NCBI GenBank assembly: GCA_036897095.1
Contig: JAYMSP010002048.1
Location: 1 to 26,699 of the forward strand
DNA from: Plantago elongata
Taxonomy: Eukaryota > Streptophyta > Magnoliopsida > Lamiales > Plantaginaceae
DNA: 26,699 bases
Direction of reading: 5' to 3'
Shown here: in pieces, positions 1 to 10,279 of the stretch
Layout: each line of letters opens with the position of its first letter
How positions within the stretch are numbered: the first letter of the stretch is position 1
The notes under the pieces: generated by a model
What the model was told of the DNA's origin: nothing
What the model saw: the letters and a program-made list of their open reading frames with translations, nothing else
The model's database searches: none
Program-made: the position numbers and the translations under genes

Positions 1-105
1 TATATATGGCCCTGTTTTTTATAGTGCTGGAGCGGTCATCTTCCCATTCAAATCGAACATTTTATACTCAAATTCTATATCAATATACGTCTGATGATAG
101 GATTT

Positions 106-116
106 GTCCCACCTCG
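106..116 (+). promoter_or_regulatory. Upstream Sequence Element (USE) of the U6atac gene
   Basis: The motif GTCCCACCTCG differs at one position from the plant snRNA USE consensus RTCCCACATCG. It ends about 25 bp before the TATA-like box at 142-147. In plants the USE-TATA spacing decides the polymerase: the shorter spacing seen here is the Pol III (U6) type, and the spacing about 10 bp longer is the Pol II type. The position upstream of a recognisable U6atac sequence is the main support. Confidence 0.85.
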
Positions 117-141
117 GAAATATTGTCTTACATTAAACTTG

Positions 142-147
142 TTATAG
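142..147 (+). promoter_or_regulatory. TATA-like box of the U6atac gene
   Basis: TTATAG lies about 26 bp upstream of the inferred first transcribed base at 170 and about 25 bp after the USE. This is a weak TATA match but sits exactly where a plant U6-class promoter needs one. Confidence 0.6.
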
Positions 148-169
148 CACATGGGACAGTAGCACAGTT

Positions 170-292
170 GTGTTTGTAGAAAGGAGAGATGGTTGGCATC
201 TCCCCCGCCATGGACAGGAATAGCCTTTGGGCTTTACCTGTTACCACACATCCGGTTAAGGCTACCTATTTCGTTGGATCTATAAACCCAAT
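170..292 (+). ncRNA. U6atac: U6atac snRNA (minor spliceosome)
   Basis: U6atac replaces U6 in the U12-dependent spliceosome. It pairs first with U4atac, then with the intron 5' splice site and U12 snRNA, and forms the catalytic core in the nucleus. The sequence starting GTGTTTGTAG, then AAAGGAGAGATGGTTGGCAT, CTCCCC, a central stem-loop with GCCTTTGGGC, CACACATCCGGTTAAGGC, ACCTATTTCGT and a closing AACC follows the human U6atac sequence block by block, as I remember it. The start is placed 10 bases before AAAGGAG, as in human. The end is placed at the first T-run after AAACCCA, giving about 123-126 nt, the usual length. The AAAGGAGAGA block is the 5' splice-site pairing region. A USE and TATA-like box precede it at Pol III spacing, so it is probably an intact gene rather than a retro-pseudogene. 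It converges with the SRF gene on the other strand. Confidence 0.92.
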
Positions 293-299
293 TTTATTT
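292..299 (+). terminator. Pol III T-run terminator of U6atac
   Basis: Two runs of four T separated by one A (292-295 and 297-300) directly follow the snRNA body. This is what a Pol III gene needs to end transcription. Confidence 0.65.
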
Positions 300-781
300 T
301 CTTCCCTTGAAATAACTTTAGATGTATAATAAACTACAGCTAATTAATGTTAAATGATTTACAACAGGATTCCACCATCAGAAGCTTACTAGTTATCATT
401 TCTGTAACAAAACAAAACCATCATCATATTTTCTTGTCTAATCTGCACAAAGAATTTGAGATGAAAAATATACAATTTGGACAAAGTTTAATCACTAAGA
501 ATCAATATATATAAATCTAATAATTGGATTTGTGCTTTTTCCCAATTTCAATGAACACTAGCAAATAATGGTCGACTGACTAGCGGACCGACAGACAAAA
601 CATCCATCTTCTTGAGCAGGATCTTTTAATGAGCTTCTCATATCATGTCTGCCAAGGAGAGGGCATGAACTCTACAGCATGCATGTTCTTTGTTTACTAC
701 TTGGGGTCTGTACGGCGACTGGTTGCTTACACTTATTACTTTAACCCCTTTCTTACAAGACTCTGCAGGATGATCTATATG
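300..781. other. Intergenic space between convergent U6atac and SRF genes, including SRF 3' UTR
   Basis: No gene is seen. The SRF stop codon is at 782-784 on the minus strand, so its 3' UTR and polyadenylation site should lie here. I could not single out a clear minus-strand AATAAA; the only TTTATT I noted on the + strand falls in the U6atac terminator. Confidence 0.5.
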
Positions 782-3700
782 CTACTCCCTATCTGATCTG
801 TTGGGAGATTCCCTCCGTATCATATTCATGAGATCTTGCACCACGTCAGACATAATAGGCCTGAATTCAGGCTCAGCCTGAACAATGAAATAAATCTCAA
901 TTAGTCATAATTCACTTGCGCTCACAGGTGTTTGCAAAACAGTGATGCAAATTAAGCAGAATACAAAAGAATAAAACTAAATAACTTTGCATGCAAGTGC
1001 ATCTTGTGAAAGTAAAGGAGTGATTAGTTTGAAAATCGGCTCAATATTGATTGATTCTCTCAGAAGTGCTCCAGCAGATTCTTTTTAGATAAGAAGCTTT
1101 GAGAACACTTTCCTTTCTTTTGCTTTTGAAAAGCCATGTTCAACTTGCAACTTGCAAGAATAAGTTGCAAACATGAACTGTAAACAGCTTTCTAGCAAGA
1201 ACCAACGCAAGCATTGCAAATTTACAATTCAATCCCATTAAAATGAAGCCTAGAAGTCAACTCACCAAGACACAACGAGAAATGATGTCAGCAAAGTTGG
1301 ACAACGATTTAACATGATAATTTCCTCCCAAGGCAGGGTCAACCATCCGTGACAAGGCATCAATGTCATGAAGCTGTGGGATTGCCCATCTAACCAAAAA
1401 TTGCTCTCCTCGAGTTCTTGTCCTGTGCATGATTTAAAGAATATAGAGCAGCTGCAAAAATGATAAAGCACCACAAACTCAACAAGGTTGTATCAATATT
1501 CTACTACCTGTCGTAAGACATTCTGCCTGTCAGTAGTTCCAACATAACAACTCCAAAGCTATAAACATCACTCTTGGCAGTATAGATTCCAGACTCAAAC
1601 TCAGGGGCACCATAGCCATAGGTTGTGAGAAGCTGTCCTGATAACTGTGTGATATGGAAACACACATTAGCTTATTCTTCCTGCAAGATTATCTTGGTTG
1701 GATAACAGCAATGAAAAACTATAGGAATCGATACTACTTATTCAGTCATTATGAGTATGACTATGTAGTTATTCCCAGTTAATGAGTTTCGCCTTAGAGT
1801 TGCACACGTGAATTAGAGATGCAATGACAACTTTTTCCCACAGTATTATCTATGCATCTGTACTTGGCAAACTCAAAAGTTACAAATGCCGTGTACTTGG
1901 AAACTTAATTTACCCACATGCAGTTTCAAGAAATTTTCTTGAATTCAAGTGTTGGACTTGGTTGTATGGTAGACTAGAACTAATATTTAAGCATTCAAGT
2001 ATCTTACTGGTAAGTAGAACCATATAAGTGTGAGGTTTTTATTTTCCTATTAGTGATGAAGGTTACTCAGAGAGAGACAGAGAATCAAAATTATGTCTAA
2101 TAGCACACTAGATATCAACAAACTTCTTATCAATCAACAACCACTCTGCATATTGCATAATACCTGATCAGAACATGAACAAGTAAAAATCAACGTTGAG
2201 AGGACAAAATTTGTAAAAGTTCTCTATATCATACTATTACATTATGTCTTTTTAGCACAGCAAAAATTGAACAGAAACACAGATCACAAGGAGAGAATTC
2301 CTATACTATATTCAGCAAGTTCTCATTATTGAATGCAACTGAATCCCAAGTATTATACTATTATGTATTTGTCAATATATATTGCACTCAACAACAATAG
2401 ATGTCTGTCTCAAGTCCATTGTTTAGTATCCAAAGTTAGTGGACAAACAAGGAAAGTTATTCAAGGACACTAGCCCAGTGATCTGCTTAAGGATTTATGC
2501 AAGACTGAGTAATTAACTCTTGCTCTTAACTATGTAGGTGAAGATTATTGACCCCACGATATACAAATGCTAAGTCACCAAAGGCAACCCCAGGTGATCA
2601 GTCAAACCACGTGTATGCAGTATCAGTAGCCTGTAATTTTACCCCTTTCCAGACCCCACGTGATATCCACTTCTATAATGATATCAAGATAGTTGACATC
2701 AATTGATCACAAGATATTGGAGCATTGTCAAAAAGTGATTAAGAAGGGGTATTTTACAGGCTCTCAAAATTACTTTAAGCAGCTTTGTAAAGCAAGTGTT
2801 TGCAAGAACTTTTAAAAGCTTATCCTGGGCTTTGTATTTTAGGTGTTTGAATTTGGAACTTTTGCTTCTACTGGGATTTTTCTTAATCTTGAAAAGGTAG
2901 AAAAGCCTGAGAAGCATCATGGTATTATCTAATAGTGGATACTATCTGTACAATTTTTAAGTAGCAAAGAAGATACATCTAAAATCACACACAAACGCCC
3001 TCTATATAATTTCCAAGTAATGCTTCTGCTCTGCCATATAAAATACTGCGCAGAAGCTAACATCCTTATTGACAAACATTTGTGAATACAAATCCAAAAA
3101 CATCTTCAAAAAGCCACAGCAAACAAAAGATAATAGATGTCAAGTGCAACGACTATTTGGATCTGACACACAAATCTCACAGCCACTAGCTAACACGTTC
3201 AGCGGAATTCCTAACTAATCAAGCAAAACATATGTATTTTATAACTTAGATTAGATTGATATATTAAAATTCCGTCAAATTACCTGACTGACAGCTCCAG
3301 ATGATATCAGTGGAGCCAGCCCGCAATCAGAGACATGGACAAAAAGTTCATCATCAAGGAGAACATTAGCAGACTTGAAATTTCGGTGGATTATAGGTGG
3401 TTCACATATCTCATGCAAGTACCTACATGAAACAAGTTCATACTGTCAGAACATCGTTAAGAACAATTTATTAAACCTAGAAAAAAATTGTAGCAATCAA
3501 TCTATAGCATAAAACATCAAGGACCGCCAAGAAAGAATGAAAAATATTAGAGTGGTGCATGTCATGTTTATCAAGCAATGACAGTATCTGAACACTCATG
3601 TAAGATAAGGAACATATTGGTCCTATATTGCAGAACGCCAATTCAGAGAGTTAAAAAAAATTGTGAACTCCAACAATTTAAGTTATACTGCTTTCTGCTT

Positions 3701-6700
3701 AAACTATCAATCATTTTTATAGTCCTAAAATTCACATCTGGATAAAACAGAAGTTAACACAAATATCGTGTCAAACTGCAGGATCCCTTGGAACTTACTC
3801 CAATGCTCTTGCAGCACCGAGCGCCATCCTTATGCGGGTATTCCATGAGAGGTTTTTCTTGAATTCATCATCAGAATGCAAAGCATCCTGCAGTGTTCCG
3901 CTAGCGCAATATTCATATATGAGAAGCCTTTGTCCATGCTCAGCACAATAACCCATAAGCTCAACTACATTTGCATGTCGAATTTTATCAATACTATTAA
4001 CCAGCTCAATGAACTGATCATCCTTCTGCTGGTTGGCAACTCTTTTGTCCAATTTCTTGATTGCAACAAACTACAGAAGAAATGAAACACAAATAGATAT
4101 CAGCTTAAGTTCTATTTTCTTCACATACTGATGCACTGCTACATATTTCATGAATTAAATGTCGAGAGGGGGAGAGGAAAGAGGGGGAGAGCCATACTCT
4201 ATCATTTGGTAGATCTCCCCTGTACACGTTTCCTAGCATTCCGCTACCAATAAGATTATCCTGTGAAAAGCTATTGGTGTACTGCTGAAGTGATGCTATT
4301 GAGTAAGATTTCACAGAAGTTGCAGGAAGACGTGGATTCAATGGTACAGCCCCAACTGATTCAGATGATGACATAGGATTCACAATGACCTTTCCTGGTA
4401 GAAAAGGAGGAGGTGGTGGTGGGGGTGGAGGCGGTGGTGGGGGCGGAGGTGGCGGTGGCAAAATATCAATATCGAATCTGCTCATGTCTATAGCATGATG
4501 TGTTCTTGCAGGCTCTTCACTCATTTGTTTATTCACCTCATCTGCATTTCGAGGTTTGGGAACAGAAGCAACGGGTCTTTGTCGGTTCTCTTCTTTTTTC
4601 CTCGCAACAGCCACCGGTGGAGCTATTCCATAAACAAAGTCTCGAATTACATTATTAAAAAAAAAAATCCATTAAGGAATTACATTGCTGTTAAAATAGA
4701 ATGTGTTACCTTTCTCTTCAACTTGGCTTGGTAAGTCAAATGAATTACTATCTCTAGGATTTTCTCTGGTACCTGTGTATGGAGCAATTTCATGCCGCTT
4801 TGGAGTTCTGTACCTTTCTCTTTTTTCCCTGAGACATCTTGGCATAAATAGCAGGATAGCTAATAGCAATATTAGGAATGACAGAACTGCTGCTACGGAT
4901 ATCCCTACAATTCTTTTTGTGCTCATGGGCTTTCCTGCAGATGGGGAATTTAATCCTTCTGCCGATGCAGATGGTCCATCAGCCTGTCTTCTAGGTCTTC
5001 TTCCAGGATTTGGTGGTGGTGGTGGTGGTGAACTCCCAGGATTTCCTCCTGGAAAAAATGGTGTTGTCGGTGTTGGTGGTGGTGTTCCTGATGACGATGT
5101 TGGTGGAGATAATGGAGCAGCACTAGAGTTGATCGGATTGCCGTCACTCCTGCATGTCAATGAATGTCATGGTAGATGAGTTAGTTTTTGAATATGTGCT
5201 TGCATTGCTTGGGATCTTTAATTTCAAAGGATAAGCATAAACACAATCCAACAAGTTTGGCAGAGATCTGAAGGGCATCAAACATCACAAGATTCAGGAA
5301 GATAATTTGATAATACTAAATGAATGAAATTGAATTTTGCCAAACAGGTAAAATAGATGCCTTTAACTAAGATTACATATATGGAACCCAGAGTACTAAG
5401 TTCCTAATGCTACAACAATCAAGAAGAATAACCCTGATACTGTTATTAAAAGTAGTTATATTTCTGGAAATATGTTGTTATCAAGTGATCAAATTGCAGA
5501 ACTTTCTCAACAAAAAAAAAGTGATCAAAATGCAGTCAGGTTTGACATCTGAATAAGGATTCTTCAAAATTTTCTCTGGAGGTTGGAGTAATATTGCTCT
5601 GCCAAATGCCAATAGCATGCCGCCATAATCAGGAAGGGAAAAAATCTAGCAATGATAAACATCATGCATTGCTAAAGAAATAATAAATGAAGCAGCCAAT
5701 GGTAAGAATGAAATACAACATTGAGTGTCAGATCTTACCGGAAAGTAGGAATGTTCAACAACTGTGGTGGTATTGGTCCAATGAACAGGTTGTTCTGTAT
5801 ATCCCTGACAGAGAGACAGAGAAGCATAGAAAGATACATGTAAGACAAACAAAAGGACATTGTTCTATAATGTCAAGATCAAAACAAATTACATAACATA
5901 TCATGGATTCATGGTTAAGAATAGTACAAATTCATAAGCGGGAGTTCTTGCAATACATCAAGAGTTCCAGAGAGCTGATTGTTCTGCAAATGACTGTCAA
6001 TTAGGATATTAGATAATCACAAACAACATCAATGACTACAAAGCTTGAGTAACATAAGAAGGTTTCCACTTACAGGGTGGTAAGAGATGACAGACTTTGC
6101 ATAGAAGGTGGTAACTCCCCGCTCAAACTGTTATTTGACAAATCTCTGCATAAAGTTGCCAATTAGTGGCAATTCTACAGATCTATGATATAATGTAATA
6201 TGCTTTAAAGTTGGAGTCGTACAAGTTAACCAATCCAGCAAGGCCATCAAATGCATCAGGAATTTCTCCACTTAATTGATTGTTGTTAAGCGACCTGAGG
6301 ATATAGTAAAGTTAAAGCATATACTAATTTGATATATTCATGAACAAATAAAAAAGGGAAGACAGACGATGAATATGTGAATACGATACTTACATGGCTG
6401 ACAGGTTACTCAATGATGTTAACGAACTAGGTATAGTTCCTGTCAGCTTGTTCGCTGAAAGAAAACTGCATGGATAGAGACTGACCATCATATTTCAGTC
6501 TTTACGATAAAAACTGCATTCTCAATTTAGGAGTCTAGGGACTTACATTGTTGTGAGTGTAGGTGGTAAGTCGGAGGGAATGCTACCACCAATAAAGTTA
6601 TTGCTAAGAGTTCTGAAACAAGTTAAAGTCAAGCATTACTTCATAACAGAGAGTAGACATAAAAGTGAACATTTTGATGCAACTGATACAACACAGCACT

Positions 6701-7307
6701 CACATTGATCTGATCGAAGAAAACCCAGCAAGGCTGTCACCCAATTCTCCACCCGCATTTACATTAACCAGAATTCTACATAATAAGATGTCGTAAGCAT
6801 TTATAATTGAACGCATATTACGTTTGGTTTATAGAAACTAATATGGAGTCTCATCCCTACATCGATGTTATGGATGAAGAAACAGCATCACAGGCAACAC
6901 CTTGCCAATTTTCGCCACACGGGTCACCCCCACTCGCAACCCATCCCGGAATAGGCGGCGATTCCAATGCCACGTATAAGCTATTGATAGCAGCAACTAA
7001 TCCAGCATAGTATAAATGCGCAACAATATACACTATGGTTAGCACTATGAACTTATTCCCACAAAAACAAATGCACAGCTAACAAGAACATACAAAAGCT
7101 CCAAATTTACAAAGCATAATGTCAAAACAAGAAAATCAGCTATATCTTGGCAAATTACAGTAAAGGTAAGTCATAACTCATCACTAAACTTTACTCACCA
7201 TCATTAGGATTTGTGATTCCACTTGAAAACCCAATTAAAAAGACTAAAACAATCCCCAAAAAGATCTCCAAACCGAAACAACTCGCTACAGATCTACTCC
7301 CACCCAT
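782..7307 (-). CDS. SRF3: STRUBBELIG-receptor-family LRR receptor-like kinase, SRF3-like (16 coding exons)
   Basis: Membrane receptor of the LRR-V/SRF family. Coding exons (complement): 7307-7199, 6996-6861, 6775-6704, 6612-6547, 6465-6394, 6294-6223, 6145-6074, 5993-5928, 5804-5739, 5149-4710, 4622-4198, 4070-3799, 3422-3284, 1644-1508, 1422-1266, 877-782. All junctions are GT-AG and in frame: 2397 nt, 798 residues. The protein has a signal peptide (1 to about 31), an SRF N-terminal domain with [14 protein letters not shown], about six LRRs on 66/72-nt exons ending near 240, a Pro-rich stalk, a TM helix at about 324-346, 18 consecutive prolines at 446-463, and a kinase domain from about 508 (GSGMLGNVY loop, Lys537, APE 682-684). 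The catalytic loop reads HRN (635-637) and the metal site DCG (655-657), so it is probably a pseudokinase, as usual in SRFs. The kinase segment best resembles Arabidopsis SRF3 from memory; SRF1 or SRF2 is possible. SRF3 is linked to root iron and defence signalling and to hybrid incompatibility. Confidence 0.93.
1645..3283 (-). other. Large SRF intron (1639 bp) in the kinase domain
   Basis: This intron splits the kinase between the segment ending SSGAVSQ and the segment starting LSGQLL. It begins GTAATT and ends CACAG on the minus strand. It is much longer than the other SRF introns, which are mostly about 75-600 bp. No coding sequence is recognisable in it. A stretch near 2560-2690 with CCAGACCCCACGTG is vaguely like the 3' part of plant tRNA-derived SINEs, but this is too weak to annotate. 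Confidence 0.8.
4405..4458 (-). repeat. Proline-codon run inside the SRF coding sequence
   Basis: Eighteen consecutive CCN codons (all four proline codons are used) follow the residues FDIDIL and precede FLPG in the cytoplasmic juxtamembrane segment. The mixed codon use shows it is not a pure trinucleotide microsatellite, although slippage may still vary its length. Confidence 0.95.
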
Positions 7308-7378
7308 TGATTCCAAAACGCCACCGTTTCCCTCAATCTACTTTTTCTCTGCAAGAACACTCTGCATACACAATACAT
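7286..7378 (-). promoter_or_regulatory. Upstream ORF overlapping the SRF start codon
   Basis: After removal of the 5' UTR intron, an ATG at 7378-7376 opens a 30-codon frame in a different phase. It runs through the SRF start (7307) and stops at 7286-7288. Ribosomes using it would bypass the SRF start, so it could lower translation. A second short uORF starts a few codons further on (ATGCAGAGTG, nine codons). Whether either is translated cannot be seen from sequence. Confidence 0.5.
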
Positions 7379-7393
7379 CAAACACCTTCCAAT

Positions 7394-7528
7394 CTGCAAA
7401 AAGACAGGAAATGAAGAGAAAATGAGTAAAGACACCTCTTTTGGTAAGTTGATCTGATAAAAAATGCAGCAACCGAAAACCACTTCATCATAAATGAATG
7501 TAAAAGAGGTATCTTTTGAGAAAATTAC
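7394..7528 (-). other. Predicted 5' UTR intron of the SRF gene
   Basis: On the minus strand, a donor TTTG|GTAATTTT at 7529/7528 and an acceptor with a pyrimidine tract, CTTTTTGCAG| at 7394, bound a 135-bp AT-rich stretch upstream of the start codon. The second UTR exon would be 7393-7308. Introns in the 5' UTR are common in plant receptor kinase genes. This is a splice-site prediction only. Confidence 0.55.
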
Positions 7529-7543
7529 CAAATGTTGAGAGAA

Positions 7544-7600
7544 TTATGAGAAAATGATGGAAACCCATACGGAAAAAATGCAGTCTTTGACGAATGCCAT
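7544..7600 (-). promoter_or_regulatory. Upstream ORF of 18 codons in the first SRF 5' UTR exon
   Basis: The first ATG in the predicted leader (7600-7598) encodes MAFVKDCIFSVWVSIIFS and stops before the predicted 5' UTR donor. It lies wholly upstream of the main start, so it is a candidate translational attenuator. The peptide is hydrophobic and is not one I recognise as a conserved plant uORF. Confidence 0.5.
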
Positions 7601-7777
7601 GCTCTGCTAATGAGTTGTAATAGAAGAAGATAACAAGCTGGAAGAAAGTAAAGAAAGCTTTTTGTTTGGGAAAGGAAGACTGTGTGTGTGATAAAGAAGC
7701 GGTTAGTCAAGAAAATAATGGTTATTAAAAATGGATATGTGAGAAGGAGAAGAAGAAAAAAGGGGTAAAGGTGAGAC

Positions 7778-7791
7778 CTTTATAGTTTATA
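7778..7791 (-). promoter_or_regulatory. Candidate TATA box of the SRF gene
   Basis: On the minus strand this reads TATAAACTATAAAG. It is followed by a CT-rich leader of about 200 bp that contains the 18-codon uORF. A start site near 7750 would be expected. There is no experimental support and other AT-rich motifs lie nearby, including a + strand GTATAAAAGG near 7838. Confidence 0.45.
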
Positions 7792-7799
7792 CACTTAGC

Positions 7800-9179
7800 T
7801 GGATATCAAAGGAAAAAGAAGGCTACTGAGAAATGCTGTATAAAAGGAAGTTGCAGAGATAAACCAAACACTACTTTCTCTTTCTAACTGAACGTTTAAT
7901 GGAAGTAATAATATGTTGCTATCTTCTTGCTGAGTGGACGTGAGTCAGTAAATCACACTCGACTTTAACCATCGCGTGTGTCTCAAATTTATTACCATAC
8001 GATGTTTGAAGTTAATCGTATGAAGTTTGTGATCTAGAAGTGATTAAATATGAAGTCAATTTAATTTTTTCGAGATGCGGTATATTTGTTAAGTATGATT
8101 ATGGTGTGCTAACGGATAGTCAGTGGCTGTGGAATGTACAGTGTGGAGTGGAGCGTGAGTGATGGAGTTAGTGCAAGGTAATTTTGATTATCTTACGGAA
8201 AACAATGAGGGTGAAAAATTAATTAAAAATAGCCGTCACTGTTAAATGGATGGTAGTCCACTTTATGAGAGGGTAGAACATGGAATTTGTAATTTTGGTT
8301 TGGAGGTATGATTTTCTGTGTGAATGCAGAATAAAAGTGTTTCTTTAATTATTGGTTGTTTCAGTTAAGTCCAAGTTGTACTTGGACTGTCATCATGAGG
8401 AAATCTTAGTTTAGTGTTTAGGCTTAACGTGCTAAATTAATAGCATACCAATTGTTGAGAATGTGGATGATTGTCATTTAGAAAGTGAAGGATTTTTAAA
8501 TTAGACTTCTTGATAGAAATTGAATCCAAGGAATCAAGGCCATTGTACGTAAGTAATTGAATATTGTTAAATATTTTCAGGTACAGACGAGTAGAATGGA
8601 AGAAACCGTCTATTTTTAATAATGTAAATATAGCTAAGATGTGTAAATATAATACTCAATAATCGAATATTAACGCATCAATAATTTTGTTAGATTTATT
8701 GAATTTTGTGGAATTAACTGGCTACTTGCTTTGTAAGTAGGAGTTATGTCGGCTTTGCAATTCGTGATCAGAAATCTAAAATATAATTCATTAATGTGTC
8801 TTGATTGTGTTGGCAGAAAAATATATAGCTAGAACCTAGAGGATTGGTGTGCAGTTGTCTTTCGTATATAGGATTAGGGAGTATGATCGGGGTAGATATC
8901 TTAAAATTTAACTAGCTAGAAAGGAAATGGGGAAATTTTGGATCATACTACATGGGTATGGGACATGGCTCATGGTCCATCCAGAACAGGTGTAATGGCC
9001 AGTATAGTAGTGGTTTAACTGGTTTGAATCGGTGTCCAAGTTGGTTTATTAATTATTGTGATAGGTATGTAATGATCTATACTATAACATCACGGTCAGT
9101 TTGCAACATGGAGGTATAAAAAAATGTTTCAACTCTTCAGTTAATACACTTTGATTTCCTATTAATGATAAATGAGGTG
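7800..9179. other. AT-rich intergenic DNA with no recognised gene
   Basis: It includes the upstream flank of the SRF gene. I see no open frame of note, no tRNA-like arms and no clear repeat structure on either strand. Confidence 0.6.
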
Positions 9180-9301
9180 GTGTTTTGTTCAATTGAAATT
9201 TTTTAAACTGATCTGAACTGAATTGGATTGAACTAAATTAAATTGAACCGAATTAAACTAAACTAAATTGAAGTGATTTTTAGTTAAAGATAATACAAGA
9301 C
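9180..9301. mobile_element. MITE-like element with AACTGAACTG-type core (copy 1, degenerate)
   Basis: It begins GTGTTTTGTTCAATTGA, carries degenerate TGAACTGAATTGGATTGAAC repeats, then GAAGTGATTTTTAGTT. The ends are weakly inverted. It matches copy 2 at 10133-10279 in order and content. Similar CTGAA repeats are abundant in Caryophyllales as I recall. No target-site duplication could be fixed. Confidence 0.45.
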
Positions 9302-9524
9302 TAAGGATTAAAAGAAAAGGAAGGAAATGATTGAATTTGTTTCATACGGATTTTGGGAACATAATTACTTTGGACAAACCGCCAAACTTGTCTTAAATTT
9401 AATAGTCTAGTCGGACGGTCAAGTGGTAATTCAGATAAATTTAGAGAGTGAAATGTTACAAGTAGTTGAGTTACCAATATGAGAAATAAATAAATATTCA
9501 TCAATTTATAGGAGAGCTTGGGCC

Positions 9525-10065
9525 TAAACCCGGTCGTCTTGACCCAAATCCGAAATCCGATATGAAATAATCCGACCTAAATCTGAAAGTAGATCCAAAA
9601 TTACCACCGTTTAAAAACTCGAAAATGACCGAAACCCGATCCGAATCCGAAAGCGACCCAAAATTGCCATACCCGAAAATGACTCGAAACACGAATTGAC
9701 CCGGTGTATCCGAAATAACCTGATCCAAAGCGACCCGGTTAGAATTATCTGAATAGACCCGATTCGAAATGACCCAAATTAGAATTAACCTGAAAAAACC
9801 CGATCCGAAATGACTTGAGTTTAGAATTGACCCGAAATGACCCAAATTAGAATTGACCTGAAATCACCCGACCCGAAATGACCTGAGTTTAGAATTGACC
9901 CAAAATGTCCCGATCCGAAATAATTCGAATCCAAATTGACCCAAATCGTTCGGTCCGTAATGACCCAAATTAAAATTGACCCAAACATCCGATCCAAAAC
10001 TACCCGAATTAGAATTTACCCGAATCATCCGATCCGAAATGATCCGAATTAGATTTGACGCGAAG
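9525..10065. repeat. ACCCGAAATG-type minisatellite, array 1 (about 40-bp period)
   Basis: Degenerate units combine GACCCGAAATGACC, GAATTAGAATTGACCC and CCGATCCGAAATGA. In the better-preserved part (about 9800-10065) the phrase GAATTGACCC...CCGATCCGAAATGA recurs about every 39-42 bp. Open frames across it on the minus strand are an effect of the repeat and show no protein character. Confidence 0.8.
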
Positions 10066-10132
10066 TCACAAGTATCACAATGCATTTCATTACTAGAGGG
10101 CACCGTTTAAGGCATGAACCTTGTGTAAGGCG

Positions 10133-10279
10133 GTGTTCTCTTCAACTGAGATTTACTGAACTGAACTGGACTAAATTGAACTGAACTGGACTGAATTGAA
10201 CTTAAGTAAGGTATAAATTATAACTAAGCCAAACTGGACTAAACTGAAGTGAAGTGATTTTCAGTTGAACAGAAGAAAC
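10133..10279. mobile_element. MITE-like element with AACTGAACTG core (copy 2)
   Basis: The left end GTGTTCTCTTCAACTGA and the right end TCAGTTGAACAGAAGAAAC form imperfect terminal inverted repeats around CTGAACTGAACTGGACTAAA-like internal repeats. The size (147 bp) and lack of coding capacity fit a MITE. Copies 1 and 2 bracket minisatellite array 1. Confidence 0.55.

Noticed and set aside
2560-2690. Possible tRNA-derived SINE remnant in the large SRF intron
   Set aside because: Only a CCAGACCCCACGTG phrase is reminiscent. No A/B boxes, poly-A tail or target-site duplication were visible.
4703-5179. 158-codon open frame on the + strand
   Set aside because: It is antisense to SRF exon 4710-5149 and is explained by the Pro-rich coding sequence read backwards (Gly-rich product).
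782-7307. U12-type introns in SRF, which would have been striking beside U6atac
   Set aside because: All 15 coding-region donors are ordinary GT types; none shows the ATATCCTT or GTATCCTT signature.
9005-9050. Possible tRNA T-arm (GGTTTGAATCGG)
   Set aside because: No matching acceptor, D or anticodon arms surround it.
9501-10103. Minus-strand open frames of 79-114 codons
   Set aside because: They run across the ACCCGAAATG minisatellite; the peptides merely repeat the array and contain no domain.
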